Shown: positions 1-7,152, counted from the first letter of the stretch. The stretch: 64,000 nt of DNA from Streptomyces sp. HPF1205 (GCF_020400825.1 NZ_JAINVH010000010.1:62001-126000), one strand, 5' to 3'. Numbers and translations: made by a program. The notes: generated by a model from the sequence alone, not told the origin.

Positions 1-150
1 TACTCGCTGGACATCTCCAAGATCCGGGACGAGCTGGGGTACGAGCCGCTGACGGGCTTCGACGAGGGGCTGGCCGACACGGTCGCCTGGTACCGGGACA
101 ACCGGGAGTGGTGGGAGCCGCTGGCCGCCCGGGCGGAGCTGCCGGCATGA
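1..150 (+). CDS. rmlB: dTDP-glucose 4,6-dehydratase, C-terminal end (partial)
   Basis: Only the last 49 codons are in the window. They read as the typical end of RmlB: a substrate/dimer segment (SLDISKIRDELGYEP) followed by GLADTVAWYRDNREWWEPL. The enzyme is a cytosolic extended SDR that converts dTDP-glucose to dTDP-4-keto-6-deoxyglucose, the second step of dTDP-L-rhamnose and deoxysugar synthesis. The stop overlaps the ATG of rmlD (ATGA), so the two genes are translationally coupled. Start and active site lie upstream of the window. The assignment rests on the C-terminal signature plus the rmlD neighbour. Confidence 0.9.
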   Translation, partial: YSLDISKIRDELGYEPLTGFDEGLADTVAWYRDNREWWEPLAARAELPA

Positions 151-1040
151 CCCGCTGGCTCGTGACCGGAGCCGGCGGGATGCTCGGCCGGGACCTGACC
201 GGTGTACTGGCCGCCCGGCCGGGCGCGTCGGTCACCGCGGCGCCCCGGGCGGCGCTCGACATCACCGACGCGGCCGCGGTCGAAGCCGCCGTCGCGGGGC
301 ACGACGTCGTCGTCAACACGGCGGGCTGGACGGACGTGGACGGTGCCGAGGCGGACGAGGCGGCCGCCGCGCGGGCCAACGCGGGCGGCCCGCGCCTGCT
401 CGCCGGGGCCTGCGCCCGCCACGGCGCGGTGCTCGTGCACCTGTCCACGGACTACGTCTTCCCCGGCGACGCGGGCCGCCCCTACCCGGAGGACGCGAGG
501 TGCGCGCCGCTGAACGCGTACGGCCGGGGCAAGCTCGCGGGCGAGCGGGCGGTGCGCGAACTGCTGCCGGAGCGCGGCTTCGTGGTGCGCACGGCGTGGC
601 TGTACGGCGCCCACGGCCGCAACTTCGTCGCCACCATGCTGGCGCTGGCCGGGCGGCGGGAGACCGTCGACGTGGTGGACGACCAGGTGGGGCAGCCGAC
701 GTGGACGGGCGCGCTGGCCGGGCGGCTGACCGAGTTGGGCGAGGCGGCGCTCGCCCGCCGGGCCCCGGCGGGCGTGTACCACGGCACCGCGAGCGGCCAG
801 GTGAGCTGGTACGGGCTGGCCCGCGCGGTCTTCGAGCTGTCCGGGCTGGATCCGCGCCGGGTGCGGCCGACCACCTCCGACCGGTTCCCGCGGCCGGCGC
901 CCCGGCCCGCGTACAGCGTGCTCGGCCACGCGGGGTGGGCGCGCGCGGGCATGGAGCCGATGCCGGACTGGCGCGCACAGCTCGCGGCGGGGCTGCCGGC
1001 GATCAGGCGCGCGGCGGCGCGGGCGGCGGCCGGCGGCTGA
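147..1040 (+). CDS. rmlD: dTDP-4-dehydrorhamnose reductase
   Basis: A 297-aa protein, the usual family length. It opens with the Rossmann signature VTGAGGMLGRDL (residues 6-17), has NTAGWTDVDGAE after the fourth strand, the LSTDYVFPGD motif and the SDR catalytic pair Y-x3-K in NAYGRGKLAGE, then the GQPTWTG substrate segment. It reduces dTDP-4-keto-L-rhamnose with NAD(P)H, the last step to dTDP-L-rhamnose, a cell wall and glycosylation precursor. I chose the ATG at 147 because it overlaps the rmlB stop; the frame stays open 13 codons further upstream without a plausible ribosome site. A long hairpin (1049-1088) follows the gene. Confidence 0.94.
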   Translation: MTRWLVTGAGGMLGRDLTGVLAARPGASVTAAPRAALDITDAAAVEAAVAGHDVVVNTAGWTDVDGAEADEAAAARANAGGPRLLAGACARHGAVLVHLSTDYVFPGDAGRPYPEDARCAPLNAYGRGKLAGERAVRELLPERGFVVRTAWLYGAHGRNFVATMLALAGRRETVDVVDDQVGQPTWTGALAGRLTELGEAALARRAPAGVYHGTASGQVSWYGLARAVFELSGLDPRRVRPTTSDRFPRPAPRPAYSVLGHAGWARAGMEPMPDWRAQLAAGLPAIRRAAARAAAGG

Positions 1041-1048
1041 GCGCCGCC

Positions 1049-1088
1049 GGGCCGGGCCGCGCCCTCGCGCGGGGGCGCGGCCCGGCCC
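1049..1088. terminator. Bidirectional terminator hairpin between rmlD and the AlaRS-like gene
   Basis: A perfect 16-bp inverted repeat (1049-1064 with 1073-1088, 8-nt loop), entirely G/C. It sits just after the rmlD stop and just before the stop of the convergent gene at 1097. No T-run follows, as is usual for actinobacterial terminators. Confidence 0.75.
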
Positions 1089-1096
1089 GCGGCCGG

Positions 1097-2266
1097 TCAC
1101 TCCTGCCGCAGGAGCCCGAGGAGTTCGCGCGGCAGGCCGTGCGTGTCGTGCAGGTAGCGGTAGTCGTCCTCACCGAGCGGGCCGGTGAACCGCTGCCGGG
1201 AGAGCACCTTCCTGCCGCGTTCCAGGAGCGTGCGGAAGCGGTGTTCCTCGTCGAGGAGCACCTCCCGGACCCGGCCGGACCCGGCGGGCGGCTGCCCGAA
1301 CCGGTCCAGTGTCCCTCCCAGGAGGCCGTCGGGGAGGTCGGCGAGGGTGCGGGACGGATCGTGCCGCCACAAGGTGGTCAGCGTCCGGCGGACGAGCCGG
1401 CGCAGCACGTAACCGTGGCCGTTGCCGCCCGGTCGCACGTCGTCGCCGATGACGACGGCGGCCGAGCGCAGGTGGTCGCACACCAGGCGCAGCGCACGTC
1501 CCTCGACGCCCCACAGGCGGGAGACCTCACCGGTCCACGGCAGGAACTCGTCGACGCCGAAGACCGACCGGCTCCCGCCGAGCACCATCACCAGCCGCTC
1601 CAGGCCCATCCCGGTGTCGACGCTCCGGCGGGGCAGCGGGGTCAGGCTGCCGTCGCCGTGCCGCCGGTAGCGCATCATCACGTGGTTCCACACCTCGACC
1701 CATCCGGGGTCGGTGGTGGGGGTGCCGCGCGGCGGCCCGTCGCCGTTCCAGACGAAGATCTCCGAGTCCGGGCCGCAGGGGCCGGTGGGGCCGTTGGACC
1801 ACCAGTTGTCCTCCCCGGTGAGTTCGACGGGCACTCCCAACTCCTGCCAGGTGCGCAGCGAGCCGGTGTCGGGGCCGGTCCGGTCGTCGCCGCCGAAGAC
1901 GGTGGCGTGCAGCCGGCCGGGGGCGATCCCGAAGCCGTCGACGAGCAGTTCCCTGGCCCAGCGCAGGCTCTGCGAGGATTCGTAACCGCCCAGCGACCAG
2001 GAGCCGAGCATCCGGAACACGGTCAGGTGGGTGTGGTCGCCGACCTCGTCGAGGTCGGTGGTGCGCAGACAGCGCTGGACGTTGACCAGGCGCTCGCCGC
2101 GCGGGTGCGGCCGCCCCTCCAGATACGGCGTCAGCGGGTGCATGCCGGAGGTGGTGAACAGCACCGGGTCTCCCGGTGGGCGCACCAGGCGGGCGCCTGG
2201 AAGGGACACGTGGCCGCGTTCGGCGAAGAAGTCGGTGAAGACGGTGACGGTCTGACGGGTGTCCAC
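1097..2266 (-). CDS. Short alanyl-tRNA-synthetase-like protein (catalytic core only)
   Basis: About 389 aa from GTG at 2266, which has a GAAAGG ribosome site; the frame is open to 2338. Class II AlaRS motifs are present in order: FRMLGSWSLGGY (motif 2 region), TGPCGPDSEIF, EVWNHVMMRYRR, PRRSVDTGMGLERLVMVL, then DHLRSAAVVIGDDVRP and GYVLRRLVRRT. The protein ends after the tRNA-recognition helices, so the editing domain and C-Ala domain of a normal bacterial AlaRS (about 880 aa) are absent. The usual PCGPCSE reads PCGPDSE. It may activate alanine for a non-ribosomal purpose, charge a special acceptor, or provide resistance to an AlaRS inhibitor; none of these is shown by sequence. A leader ORF and hairpin lie upstream. 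Confidence 0.85.
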   Translation of the reverse strand: MDTRQTVTVFTDFFAERGHVSLPGARLVRPPGDPVLFTTSGMHPLTPYLEGRPHPRGERLVNVQRCLRTTDLDEVGDHTHLTVFRMLGSWSLGGYESSQSLRWARELLVDGFGIAPGRLHATVFGGDDRTGPDTGSLRTWQELGVPVELTGEDNWWSNGPTGPCGPDSEIFVWNGDGPPRGTPTTDPGWVEVWNHVMMRYRRHGDGSLTPLPRRSVDTGMGLERLVMVLGGSRSVFGVDEFLPWTGEVSRLWGVEGRALRLVCDHLRSAAVVIGDDVRPGGNGHGYVLRRLVRRTLTTLWRHDPSRTLADLPDGLLGGTLDRFGQPPAGSGRVREVLLDEEHRFRTLLERGRKVLSRQRFTGPLGEDDYRYLHDTHGLPRELLGLLRQE

Positions 2267-2273
2267 GGCGGTC

Positions 2274-2305
2274 GGCCTTTCGGGCGGGCGACGACCGGAA
2301 AGGCC
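2274..2305 (-). promoter_or_regulatory. Inverted repeat just upstream of the AlaRS-like start
   Basis: GGCCTTTC at 2274-2281 pairs with GAAAGGCC at 2298-2305 (8 bp, 16-nt spacer). The arm nearest the gene contains the likely ribosome binding site, so folding could mask translation initiation of the AlaRS-like protein. It could act as the second, alternative structure to the hairpin at 2341-2370. Confidence 0.4.
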
Positions 2306-2340
2306 GCGGCGAGCCCCGCCCGCGTGAACGGCGGACACGG

Positions 2341-2370
2341 CGCCCGGCGACCGTTTCCGGTCGCCGGGCG
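2341..2370 (-). promoter_or_regulatory. GAAA-tetraloop hairpin in the AlaRS-like leader
   Basis: A perfect 13-bp stem (2341-2353 with 2358-2370). The loop reads GAAA on the minus strand, a GNRA-type tetraloop. It starts 13 nt after the stop codon of the Ala-rich 20-codon ORF and lies about 75 nt upstream of the AlaRS-like start. That position is what ribosome-mediated attenuation would need. No U-run follows. Confidence 0.6.
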
Positions 2371-2383
2371 GGAAATTCAGGGG

Positions 2384-2446
2384 TCAGGCGGCGGCAACCG
2401 GCGAGCTGGTCGCTCGCGCGGTCGCGGTGATACGGGTGCCGTCCAT
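2384..2446 (-). CDS. Putative Ala-rich leader peptide (20 aa)
   Basis: A 20-codon ORF beginning MDGTRITATA and ending SSPVAAA, then TGA. Six of 20 codons are alanine, including three GCC codons directly before the stop. A GTGAGGAC ribosome site precedes the ATG at proper spacing. The next downstream elements on this strand are a strong hairpin and the AlaRS-like gene, which is the order of a classic attenuation leader sensing charged tRNA-Ala. It is too short for codon statistics to prove coding, and Ala is common in GC-rich random ORFs, so the case rests on the arrangement. Confidence 0.5.
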   Translation of the reverse strand: MDGTRITATARATSSPVAAA

Positions 2447-2513
2447 GTCCTCACCGTAGCATCGGCGGCCGTCCGGCGCCCCGGGTGGACGCTCCGGTCC
2501 CGCCGCCGCGGGG

Positions 2514-2648
2514 TCATGAGCGTCTCCACGCCCACCCGCACACGGCGGCGCACCCGCCGAGGGTGATCAGAATCGCGATCAGGCGTGCAGTCGTCTCCGG
2601 CGCCTCGATAGCACGCTGCACCGTACGCCACAATCCATCCATCGGCAC
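2514..2648 (-). CDS. Small single-span membrane protein (44 aa)
   Basis: GTG at 2648 is preceded by GGAGGT at ideal spacing; an in-frame ATG two codons later is the alternative start. The peptide starts with a polar amphipathic stretch (DGLWRTVQRAIEAPETTAR), then a hydrophobic segment LIAILITLGGCAAVCGWAW with two cysteines, and ends in RRS. This suggests an N-out/C-in or peripheral anchor. It is transcribed in the same direction as the AlaRS-like gene, 67 nt upstream of the leader ORF, so it may share the transcript. I do not recognise a family. Confidence 0.55.
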   Translation of the reverse strand: MPMDGLWRTVQRAIEAPETTARLIAILITLGGCAAVCGWAWRRS

Positions 2649-3246
2649 GGCACACCTCCCGTCACGGCAGGCATCCCCACCTGAACTGGCAGTGCACCCG
2701 CCTGCCCTCAGGGTGGGACACGTCACCCGCCGGCACACGCCACCACCCCGCGGCGCGCCCACAATCACTCTCACGAGTGATGCCGACGCGATCGTCCGGC
2801 GGGTGGGTCGGCGCCGCGCACGGCGGCCTTCACCAGCGGGGAGTCGACCACGCTCCTGCCGACCCGCTCGGCCCGGGCGTCGTCGCGCGCGCCGGTGACG
2901 CGTACCTCGATGAGCTTGCCCGCCCCTTCGCCGTCGGCGGCGATGCACCGCACCGGGCGCGAGGCGCGCCGGCGCGTGCGCCGGGATGTCGGCGTCGGTG
3001 GAGAAGAAGGCGGGCCCGCGCACCTCTTCCACCGCTCTTCCGCCCCCGGAATTCCGGCATTTGACCGTCGACCCGCACAAGTGCCCCGTTCCGCCGCGGG
3101 ACTTGGCACGACCTTTGCCGTTTGTTCCGCAGGCCATCTGTTGCCACCCGCCGATTGTCAGCACACTGACAATCACTGGCGTCTCGTCCACCCCACCAGA
3201 GCACGCCGGTTACGCCTGCATCGTGGGACCCGCGAGAAGGAGCAGC
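2649..3246. other. Gene-poor interval with an argJ relic
   Basis: Almost 600 bp with no intact gene. On the minus strand it contains a degraded argJ segment (about 2800-3015). The right part (3110-3246) is less GC-rich and should carry the promoter of the G1 peptidase gene; I see no convincing -35/-10 pair there. Confidence 0.5.
2800..3015 (-). pseudogene. Decayed fragment of argJ (glutamate N-acetyltransferase)
   Basis: On the minus strand, 2804-2947 encodes a stretch that matches the C-terminal region of ArgJ: IAADGEGAGKLIEVRV, then a helix ending in RSVVDSPLVKAAV and RGADP, where the family reads DPNWGR. Just upstream, in another frame (about 2955-3011), AFFSTDADIPA resembles the family's TTDADI segment. 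The part in between, including the autoprocessing threonine region, is missing, and no start or stop fits an intact gene. ArgJ transfers acetyl from N-acetylornithine to glutamate in arginine synthesis. I infer a relic with deletion and frameshift. Confidence 0.6.
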
Positions 3247-4017
3247 ATGTCGGCAACGATCCGCTACACCGCCGTGTCCGCCGCAGCCGCGGCGGTTCTG
3301 TCCGCACTGGCGACCGCGCCCTCCACCGCCGCCTCGGCCGAGTCGGCCTTCCGCTTCACCCCCGTCAGCACCCACCACGTCGTGGTGGGCGGGCACGGCG
3401 GCGGGCTGATCACCCACAGCACCAGCTCCAACTGGTCCGGCTACGCGGCGACCGGCAGGACGTTCACCAGCGTCTCGGCGAGCTGGGTGCAGCCGGCCGT
3501 GAGCTGCGGCAGCGCGACCACGTACTCGTCGTTCTGGGTCGGCATCGACGGCGACGGCAGCAACTCGGTCGAGCAGACCGGTACCGAGGCCGACTGCTCG
3601 GGCGGCCGCGCGTACTACTCGTCGTGGTACGAGATGTACCCCGCCTACCCGGTGAACTACAGCAACACCGTCAGCCCCGGTGACCACTTCACCGCCACCG
3701 TCTCGGTGAGCGGCTCGACGTTCACCCTGACGCTGTCCGACACCACCCGGGGCTGGACGAAGACCACGACCAAGTCCTCCAGCAGCGCGTCCAAGGCGTC
3801 CGCCGAGATCATCGCGGAGGCGCCGTCCAGTTCCTCGGGCGTCCTGCCGCTGTCGAACTTCGGCACCGTGTCCTTCACCGGCTCCACCGCCAACGGCCAG
3901 GCCATCGGCAACTACAGCCCGGACAGGATCAACATGGCCTCGGGCAGCACCACCAAGGCCAGCACGTCGTCGCTGTCCGGCGGGGAGAACTTCTCCGTCG
4001 CCTGGAAGCACAGCTGA
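3247..4017 (+). CDS. Secreted G1-family (glutamic) endopeptidase
   Basis: 256 aa with a Sec signal peptide (residues 1 to about 34, hydrophobic AAAAAVLSALATAPSTAASA). The mature part is an all-beta eqolisin-like domain: STSSNWSGYAATG, ASWVQPAV with the presumed catalytic Gln82, YSSFWVGIDGDGS, SSWYEMYP, then SAEIIAEAPSS with presumed catalytic Glu187. G1 peptidases are acid-active secreted proteases, known mainly from fungi and acid-tolerant actinomycetes. The ATG has an AGAAGGAG ribosome site. The gene stands alone. Confidence is high for family and export; substrate is unknown. Confidence 0.88.
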   Translation: MSATIRYTAVSAAAAAVLSALATAPSTAASAESAFRFTPVSTHHVVVGGHGGGLITHSTSSNWSGYAATGRTFTSVSASWVQPAVSCGSATTYSSFWVGIDGDGSNSVEQTGTEADCSGGRAYYSSWYEMYPAYPVNYSNTVSPGDHFTATVSVSGSTFTLTLSDTTRGWTKTTTKSSSSASKASAEIIAEAPSSSSGVLPLSNFGTVSFTGSTANGQAIGNYSPDRINMASGSTTKASTSSLSGGENFSVAWKHS

Positions 4018-4343
4018 CAGGCCGGCACTCCGCTCGGCGCGCGCCGGGTCCGCCACCGGGTGGCGGGTCCGGCGCGGCCGGTTCCGGACGGTGCCGGCCC
4101 GGCGGCGGAGGGCTACCATGCCGGAGCTCCCGCACAGTTCGCCCCTACGGCACCGGCACCGGCAAGGTCGCCTTCGTCCCCGTGCCGACCAGCGCCACCG
4201 CGCGTACCGGCTACGTCACCGTCACCTTCGGGAGCGTCGGGGTCCGACGGCGCCGCCGACGCCGCATCGGGTACGGCGCCGCTCCCCCGGCAGGGCGCGC
4301 GCGGCCTGCCGCCGTTCCGCCGGGGACCGCGGCGAACCGGTGG
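4018..4343. other. Intergenic interval between G1 peptidase and VOC gene
   Basis: No complete gene is visible in these 326 bp. The middle holds a short plus-strand coding-like stretch (see 4131-4244); the remainder is GC-rich with arginine-rich junk frames. Confidence 0.5.
4131..4244 (+). pseudogene. Possible relic of a secreted beta-sandwich domain
   Basis: The plus-strand frame reads PYGTGTGKVAFVPVPTSA followed by TARTGYVTVTFGSVGV, resembling a strand-turn-strand unit of BACON/Ig-like repeats in secreted bacterial proteins. No start codon with a ribosome site lies in frame, and the downstream reading becomes arginine runs. It may be the remains of a neighbour of the G1 peptidase gene. The match is by eye and short. 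Confidence 0.25.
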
Positions 4344-5150
4344 TCAGCGGCTGAGCACCGTGAACCGGGCGCCGTCCGGGTCGCGCAGCTCCGCGTACTG
4401 CTCGCCGCCGTTCCCGCCGCGGTCGACCACGCTCCCGCCCAGGTCCCGTGTGCTCGCCACGCAGGCGTCGACGTCCGTGACCCGGAACTGCACGCTCCAG
4501 TGCGGGCGCAGGTTCGGGTCGGGCGCCGCGCCCACCGCGCCCGAGCTCAGCCGGGCCACCACGCTGCCGCGGCTGCGCACGACGACCTCGTCGTGCTCGT
4601 AGGCCACCGTCACGGCGTCGGGGCTGTCGTGGCGGTCCCACTCCAGGACGCCGCCGTAGAAGATCGCCGCCTCGAAGGCGTCGCGGGTGCGCAGCCGCAC
4701 CACCACGGGACCCTCGTCCCGCCAGGTCTGCCAGCCGCCGGGCATCCGGCCGTCCCACACGCCGAACACGGCGCCGTCCCGGTCCGCGGCCAGCAGCGCG
4801 CGGCCCGAGACGGCGAACGCCATCGGGCCCAGCGCCACCGTGGCGGACCGCTCCCTGATCCGGGCAGCGGCCTCGTCGGCCTGCGCGACCGCGAAGTACG
4901 GCGTCCAGGCCACGGCGACCTGCAGGTCGGAGGCGACCGCGCCGATCCCGGCCACCGGTTTGCCGTCACTGAGCGCGACCGCGAACCGCTCCCCCAGCGA
5001 CGTGGCCCGGAACGTCCAGCCGAGCACCGTGCCGTAGAACTTCTCCGGCTCCTCCAGGTCACGGGCGGCCAGGCTCACCCAGCACGGCGCTCCCCGCGCG
5101 GGGTCGCCGCCCCCGCTCACCGGGGCGTTCGCCGGCTGTGCCTCGGTCAT
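4344..5150 (-). CDS. Two-domain VOC (glyoxalase/bleomycin-resistance-like) protein
   Basis: 268 aa with two tandem VOC modules. The first (about residues 24-140) starts CWVSLAARDLEEPEKFYGTVLGW; the second (about 145-265) contains AIFYGGVLEWD and ends in YAELRDPDGARFTVL, the classic last strand with its metal-ligand-type glutamate. This is the arrangement of Streptomyces CFP-30B-type hydroxylase or glyoxalase relatives. No specific substrate can be read. The ATG at 5150 is taken as start. The gene is divergent from nadK; the 202-bp gap should hold both promoters. Confidence 0.85.
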   Translation of the reverse strand: MTEAQPANAPVSGGGDPARGAPCWVSLAARDLEEPEKFYGTVLGWTFRATSLGERFAVALSDGKPVAGIGAVASDLQVAVAWTPYFAVAQADEAAARIRERSATVALGPMAFAVSGRALLAADRDGAVFGVWDGRMPGGWQTWRDEGPVVVRLRTRDAFEAAIFYGGVLEWDRHDSPDAVTVAYEHDEVVVRSRGSVVARLSSGAVGAAPDPNLRPHWSVQFRVTDVDACVASTRDLGGSVVDRGGNGGEQYAELRDPDGARFTVLSR

Positions 5151-5352
5151 GTCCTGCCCCGTCCCATCCCTCGTCCGACCGCACGTCACGGCCGTGTGCC
5201 TGCTCATCTTCCCGGCTTCCAGTCGATCATGCACGTACGGCACCCGCCACCGGGCGCGCGCGGGCCCGCGCGGGACGGCGGGGCGTTGCGTACGGTGGGG
5301 ACTGGCGGGTGACCGCCCGCGCGGGGCGGGGGGTGCCACGGAGGTGAGGCCG

Positions 5353-6417
5353 ATGCCGATCAGCCGCTTGGGGCTGGTGGTGCACGAGGGCCGTCCGGCG
5401 GCCGTGGCCGGCGCGCGGACGGTGCGGGAGTGGTGCGCGCGGCGCGGCATCTCGTGCGTGGACATCGACGTCTGGGGCACGCCGGGCACGCGCCGCAGCG
5501 GGCAGGCGGAGGTGGCGGCGGCCGGCCGGCTGGACCTGATCGTCACGCTCGGCGGGGACGGCACCTTCCTGCGCGGGGCGCGGATCGCGGCGAAGGAGGA
5601 CATCCAGGTGCTGGGCGTGGACCTCGGGCGGGTGGGGTTCCTCACCGAGATCTGCGTACCGGACGTGGAGCGGGCGCTGGAGGCCGTGCACGCGGGCCGG
5701 GCCGGCTGCGAGGAGCGGATGACGCTCACCATGCGGGCCTCGCGCACACCGGAGATGCCGGCCGGGATGGAGACGCTGCTGCGGTACGGGCGGGGGCCCG
5801 CGCTGCCGCCGCCGCCCGCGCGCCCGGAGGTGGCGGAGGACGACGGCTGGGGCGTGGCCCTGGACGTGACGGCGCTCAACGACATCGTGCTGGAGAAGCT
5901 GGCCCGGGACCGGCAGGTCGCGCTCGGCGTGTACATCTCGGGCCGGCTGCTGGCCTCGTACTCCTCCGACGGGGTCGTGGTCGCCACGCCCACCGGCTCG
6001 ACCGCGTACAGCTTCGCGGCCGGCGGGCCGATCCTGTCGCCGCGGATGCGGGCACTGGTGTTCACCCCGGTCGCGCCGCACATGACCTTCAACCGCTCGG
6101 TGGTGACGGGCGCCGACGAACCGGTCGCGCTGCGTATCCTGCCGCATTCCGGCCAGGCCGCGATCAGCGTGGACGGGCAGTTGCGGGGCGTGCTGGGCCC
6201 GGGCGACTGGGTCGGCGTCTTCGCCGCGCGGCGCCCGCTGCGGCTGGTACGGCTGCGGCCACCCGACTTCTACGGCCGGCTGCGCGACCGGATGCGGCTG
6301 ACCGACGCGCCGGCCGCCGGCCAGGACGCGTCCGCGCCCTTCTTCCGGCCGACCACTCCCGTTCCCGCCGATCTCGCGCACCTGCACCTTCCGCCGCCGC
6401 CGGCCGGGGACGTCTGA
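5353..6417 (+). CDS. nadK: NAD kinase
   Basis: 354 aa. It carries LGGDGTFLRGA (NAD-kinase GGDG motif), LGVDLGRVGFLTE, NDIVLEKLAR and the PTGSTAYSFAAGGPI loop, followed by the C-terminal segment with SVDGQ. It phosphorylates NAD to NADP in the cytosol. The protein is longer than the common 290-310 aa because of an insertion of about 35 residues (GMETLLRYGRGPALPPPPAR and flanks) between the two lobes and a proline-rich tail. ATG at 5353 follows GGAGGTGAGG. Streptomycetes commonly encode two NAD kinases; this one is not beside recN, so it is likely the second paralogue. Confidence 0.93.
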   Translation: MPISRLGLVVHEGRPAAVAGARTVREWCARRGISCVDIDVWGTPGTRRSGQAEVAAAGRLDLIVTLGGDGTFLRGARIAAKEDIQVLGVDLGRVGFLTEICVPDVERALEAVHAGRAGCEERMTLTMRASRTPEMPAGMETLLRYGRGPALPPPPARPEVAEDDGWGVALDVTALNDIVLEKLARDRQVALGVYISGRLLASYSSDGVVVATPTGSTAYSFAAGGPILSPRMRALVFTPVAPHMTFNRSVVTGADEPVALRILPHSGQAAISVDGQLRGVLGPGDWVGVFAARRPLRLVRLRPPDFYGRLRDRMRLTDAPAAGQDASAPFFRPTTPVPADLAHLHLPPPPAGDV

Positions 6418-6457
6418 GGCGACGCAAAGGCGGCGGGTGGGGCCGGAGCGCGGGCGG

Positions 6458-6493
6458 CACAAGGGCGGCGGGCGACACAAGGGCGGCGGGCGA
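6458..6493 (+). repeat. Perfect tandem duplication of an 18-bp unit
   Basis: The unit CACAAGGGCGGCGGGCGA occurs twice head to tail (6458-6475, 6476-6493), with decayed partial copies on both sides. It lies in the 3' region after nadK, outside genes. Confidence 0.85.
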
Positions 6494-6533
6494 CGGAAAG
6501 GCCGCAGGAAGGGCGGGCGGCCGGAAAGGAAGA

Positions 6534-6575
6534 GGCGGCTGTGCGTTCCACCGGCCGGTGGAACGCACAGCCGCC
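6534..6575. terminator. 42-bp perfect palindrome, bidirectional terminator
   Basis: Positions 6534-6554 are exactly complementary to 6555-6575: 21 bp without a spacer. It sits between the convergent ends of nadK and the cyclophilin gene, 20 bp from the cyclophilin stop. Position and strength fit a shared terminator. Confidence 0.85.
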
Positions 6576-6594
6576 TGCGGGCGGGCGGAACCGC

Positions 6595-7089
6595 TCAGGC
6601 GGGAACCGTGCCGGAACCGGCGATGACGACCTTCGCGCTGACGGCGCCGCTGCGCGACCCCTTGCCCTCGATCTTGTCGACCACGTCCTTGCCCTCGACG
6701 ACCTCGCCGAACACCACGTGCTTGCCGTTGAGCCAGTCGGTCACCGCGGTGGTGACGAAGAACTGGGAGCCGTTGGTGTTCGGCCCCGCGTTGGCCATCG
6801 AGAGCAGGTACGGGCGGTCATGCCCCAGCTGGAAGTTCTCGTCGGCGAATTTCGCCCCGTAGATGCTCTTGCCGCCGCGGCCGTCCCCGCTGGTGAAGTC
6901 GCCGCCCTGCAGCATGAAGCCCGGGATGACCCGGTGGAAGGCCGAGCCCTCGTAACCGAAGCCGTGCTGCCCGGTGGCCAGCTCGCGGAAGTTCTGCGCC
7001 GTCTTCGGGACCACGTCGTCGAACAGGCGGAAGACGATCCGCCCGGCCGCTTCGCCGTCGATGGTGATGTCGAAGTACACATTGTCCAT
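6595..7089 (-). CDS. ppiA: Cyclophilin-type peptidyl-prolyl cis-trans isomerase
   Basis: 164 aa, the standard length of a single-domain cytosolic cyclophilin, without a signal peptide. Landmarks are [22 protein letters not shown], the catalytic [15 protein letters not shown] (with the active Arg), [13 protein letters not shown] and [14 protein letters not shown]. It accelerates X-Pro isomerisation during protein folding. ATG at 7089 is the natural start ([13 protein letters not shown]). Next upstream on the same strand is a zinc-ribbon gene 63 bp away. Confidence 0.95.
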   Translation of the reverse strand: MDNVYFDITIDGEAAGRIVFRLFDDVVPKTAQNFRELATGQHGFGYEGSAFHRVIPGFMLQGGDFTSGDGRGGKSIYGAKFADENFQLGHDRPYLLSMANAGPNTNGSQFFVTTAVTDWLNGKHVVFGEVVEGKDVVDKIEGKGSRSGAVSAKVVIAGSGTVPA

Positions 7090-7152
7090 GGGCCCATCCT
7101 GACACTCCCGGCCCTCGCCCGCCGCGCGCGGCCCCCCGCGCGGGCCGCGGCC

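Noticed and set aside
1..1040. A deoxysugar or antibiotic biosynthetic cluster
   Set aside because: Only rmlB and rmlD are seen, followed by unrelated genes; housekeeping rhamnose supply explains them.
500..2566. A 688-codon plus-strand open frame across the AlaRS-like gene
   Set aside because: It is the antisense frame of a GC-rich gene: composition is R/G/A/P-rich, no domain is recognisable, and it conflicts with two well-supported genes.
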